A DNA stretch of 36,824 nt, from NCBI GenBank assembly GCA_021202015.1, contig JAJQDV010000039.1, positions 1 to 36,824 on the forward strand, written 5' to 3'. Below, in pieces: positions 34,939 through 36,824 of the stretch. The notes beneath the pieces are model-generated. The model was given only the letters and a program-made list of their open reading frames with translations. It had not been told where the DNA came from and searched no databases. How positions within the stretch are numbered: position 1 is the first letter of the stretch; each line of letters starts with the position of its first letter. The translations under genes were made by a program, and so were the position numbers. This DNA is from Clostridiales bacterium. Its GTDB lineage: Bacteria > Bacillota > Clostridia > Lachnospirales > Lachnospiraceae.

Positions 34939-35469
34939 ATGAAAGCAGATCATTACATTCCGGTTTCCGGAACCGGACAGGATTTTACGCTCCTGGCGCC
35001 GACGCTTCAGAAATACGCGGCGGTTCCGGGCAGCCTGATCACGATCCTGCAGCAGGCGCAGGATATCTACGGATATCTGTCGCATGAGGCGATTGAGTAC
35101 ATATCGGAAAGAACCGGCATTCGTCCGGCCCGCATCTACGGCGTGGCGACATTTTACGCGCAGTTTCGCCTGACTCCCATCGGAAAATATCTTATCATGA
35201 TGTGCAAGGGTACGGCCTGTCATGTCAACGGCGCCGACCGCGTACAGGAGGCGGTCAGCGAATATCTCGGCATCTGCGACGGGGAAACGACGGCGGACGG
35301 ACTGTTTACCCTGAATAACGTGGCCTGTCTCGGCTGCTGTTCCCTGGCGCCGGTCATGATGATCAAAACGGCGGACGGGGAGGAGACCTACGGCAATCTG
35401 ACGAAGGATTCCGTAGTAAGGATTCTGGAAGAGATCCGTTCCGGGGAAGGCGGGGAGGTGAAGCCATGA
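34939..35469 (+). CDS. NuoE/HydA-C-like [2Fe-2S] thioredoxin-fold subunit
   Basis: A 176-residue subunit of the 24-kDa NuoE family, found in complex I, NAD(P)-linked bifurcating hydrogenases and formate dehydrogenases. A helical N-terminal part (LQKYAAVPGSLITILQQAQDIYGYLSHEAIEYIS) leads to the thioredoxin-like domain with CKGTAC (C-x4-C) and CLGCC (C-x3-C), the four ligands of one [2Fe-2S] cluster. GAGGA precedes ATG 34939; an in-frame start at 34906 overlapping folD is less likely. The stop overlaps the following NuoF-like gene (ATGA). The complex cannot be fixed without the catalytic subunit, beyond the window. Confidence 0.92.
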   Translation: MKADHYIPVSGTGQDFTLLAPTLQKYAAVPGSLITILQQAQDIYGYLSHEAIEYISERTGIRPARIYGVATFYAQFRLTPIGKYLIMMCKGTACHVNGADRVQEAVSEYLGICDGETTADGLFTLNNVACLGCCSLAPVMMIKTADGEETYGNLTKDSVVRILEEIRSGEGGEVKP

Positions 35470-36824
35470 GAGTTGTGATCGGACAGGGAAGCTGCGGCAT
35501 TGCCGGCGGCGCGAAAAAGACGGAGGCGGAGTTTCAGAGACTGATCGCGGAGCGCGGCCTCGACGGGGTGGTCCTGGACAAGACGGGATGCATCGGGACC
35601 TGTTATCTGGAGCCGATCGTGGATGTCTACGGGGATGATGGCGAACTGCAGGCACGCTATGTAAAAGTACAGCCGGAAACCGTTTCCTCCATTGTGGAGA
35701 AGCATCTGGTCGGCGGCGATGTGGATACAGAGAACGCGATCTCCGGGGAGGATGCGGCGATTCTGGCGAACCAGGAGCGGATCGTTCTCCGCAACTGCGG
35801 ACGGATTAATCCGGAGCGCATCGGGGATTACATCGCCCGGGAGGGCTATGAGGCCGCCCGTAAGGTTCTGACGGCCATGACTCCCGATGAGGTGATCGAG
35901 GAGATCAAAGCGTCCGGCCTTCGCGGGCGCGGCGGCGCGGGGTTCCCGACCTGGTTCAAGTGGAATGCGGCCCGGCAGAGCGGAGGTTCGGAAAAATACA
36001 TTGTCTGTAACGCGGACGAGGGGGATCCGGGTGCGTTTATGGATCGGAGCGTTCTGGAGGGCGACCCGCACGCAGTCCTGGAAGGTATGATCATCGGCGG
36101 TTATGCCATGGGAGCCTGCGAGGGGGTGATCTATGTCCGCGCGGAGTATCCGCTGGCAATCGAGCGCCTGGAGACCGCGTTGGAACAGGCGAGAGAAAAG
36201 GGCTTTCTGGGGAAAGGAATCTTTGGGACGGATATGGATTTCGATATCCGTATCAAGGCCGGCGCGGGCGCTTTTGTCTGCGGCGAGGAGACGGCTCTCA
36301 TCGCGTCCCTGGAGGGCGAACGCGGCATGCCGCGGCTGAAACCCCCGTTTCCGGCGCAGAAGGGGTACTGGCAGAAGCCGACGAATATCAATAATGTAGA
36401 GACGTTCGCCAACGTGGCGTGGATTATCCGGAACGGCGGCGCTGCTTTTGCCGCTTACGGGACAGACCAGAGCAACGGCACGAAGGTATTTGCGCTGGCC
36501 GGCAAGATCAGGAAAGGCGGACTGGTGGAGGTTCCCATGGGGCTGACACTGAGGGATGTCATCTATAAGACCGGAGGCGGCATCAAGAACGGTAGGACCT
36601 TTAAGGCGGTGCAGATGGGCGGGCCGTCCGGCGGGTGCATCCCGGCGGAGCTTATTGATACCCCGGTTTCTTATGAGCATATCACCCGGACGGGAGCCAT
36701 TGTCGGTTCCGGCGGCATGATCGTCATGGACGAGGACACCTGCATGGTCGATATCGCCCGGGATTTTCTTGATTTCACCCGGAAGGAGTCCTGCGGCAAA
36801 TGTAATTACTGCCGGCTGGGGACC
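35466..36824 (+). CDS. NuoF/HydB-like NADH-binding flavoprotein subunit (3' end outside window)
   Basis: The frame is open to the window end (453 codons), so the gene is partial. It starts by ATGA overlap with the NuoE-like gene. An N-terminal thioredoxin-like segment (GSCGIAGGA; GCIGTCYLEP), absent from plain complex I NuoF, marks the HydB/HndC type. The FMN site GRGGAGFPTWFKW starts near residue 154, the NADH/FMN loop CNADEGDPGAFMDRS near 181, GAGAFVCGEETAL near 266, and the [4Fe-4S] motif CGKCNYC near 442. Such subunits carry NAD(H) in electron-bifurcating [FeFe]-hydrogenases or NAD-linked formate dehydrogenases. With fchA-folD upstream a formate dehydrogenase is a reasonable guess. Confidence 0.92.
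   Translation, partial: MRVVIGQGSCGIAGGAKKTEAEFQRLIAERGLDGVVLDKTGCIGTCYLEPIVDVYGDDGELQARYVKVQPETVSSIVEKHLVGGDVDTENAISGEDAAILANQERIVLRNCGRINPERIGDYIAREGYEAARKVLTAMTPDEVIEEIKASGLRGRGGAGFPTWFKWNAARQSGGSEKYIVCNADEGDPGAFMDRSVLEGDPHAVLEGMIIGGYAMGACEGVIYVRAEYPLAIERLETALEQAREKGFLGKGIFGTDMDFDIRIKAGAGAFVCGEETALIASLEGERGMPRLKPPFPAQKGYWQKPTNINNVETFANVAWIIRNGGAAFAAYGTDQSNGTKVFALAGKIRKGGLVEVPMGLTLRDVIYKTGGGIKNGRTFKAVQMGGPSGGCIPAELIDTPVSYEHITRTGAIVGSGGMIVMDEDTCMVDIARDFLDFTRKESCGKCNYCRLGT

Noticed and set aside
35388-36680. Long minus-strand open frame of 430 codons opposite the NuoF-like gene
   Set aside because: The plus strand encodes continuous NuoF motifs here; the antisense product has no family features.

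Overview
The window reads as chromosome of a GC-rich anaerobic member of the Clostridia, most likely Lachnospiraceae-like. This rests on gene content and style: a tRNA-Ile T-box leader before ileS, dnaE followed by phosphofructokinase genes, AGGAGG ribosome sites, a small (p)ppGpp synthetase, a long-form NAPRTase, and an fchA-folD-hydA/nuoE-nuoF block typical of anaerobes with folate C1 and flavin-based electron metabolism. No rRNA, tRNA, CRISPR array, transposase or integrase was seen.

Layout. 1-305 is non-coding and full of nested palindromes. 306-5597 is housekeeping: mutY (-), crotonase, proC, a MarR-type regulator, and pncB (-) with a structured leader. 5598-6555 holds that leader and a Phd/PIN toxin-antitoxin pair with its own promoter and operator-like repeats. 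6579-12755 is a T-box-controlled ileS whose end overlaps glgP. 12828-13676 is a CPBP membrane protease (-). 14011-21848 is a replication and glycolysis block: dnaE, PPi-type phosphofructokinase, class II aldolase, ATP-type phosphofructokinase and a SpoU rRNA methyltransferase. 21923-24388 carries a small orphan gene, a small alarmone synthetase and a convergent ahcY with a long palindromic leader.

24682-33286 is the accessory part. A protein with ADP-ribosyltransferase-like motifs (+) meets tail to tail a three-gene operon on the minus strand: Uma2-like nuclease-fold protein, vWA protein with a degenerate metallopeptidase domain, and MoxR-type AAA+ ATPase. A cytoplasmic LRR_5 (BspA-like) protein diverges from that operon. 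A divergent deoD then sits 14 bp before an AbiH-family gene. This stretch is the best candidate for an undescribed conflict or stress system (ART + MoxR-vWA + Uma2 + LRR).

33400-36824 returns to metabolism. The cyclohydrolase FchA lies next to a FolD that has lost the Lys and Gln needed for cyclohydrolase activity, so the pair appears to split the two reactions. A NuoE-like and a truncated-by-window NuoF/HydB-like subunit follow, suggesting a formate dehydrogenase or bifurcating hydrogenase locus continues beyond the window.

Several 5' leaders (pncB, ahcY, the LRR gene, ATP-pfk) contain long nested or competing hairpins. Some of these may be dispersed palindromic elements, others may be regulatory.
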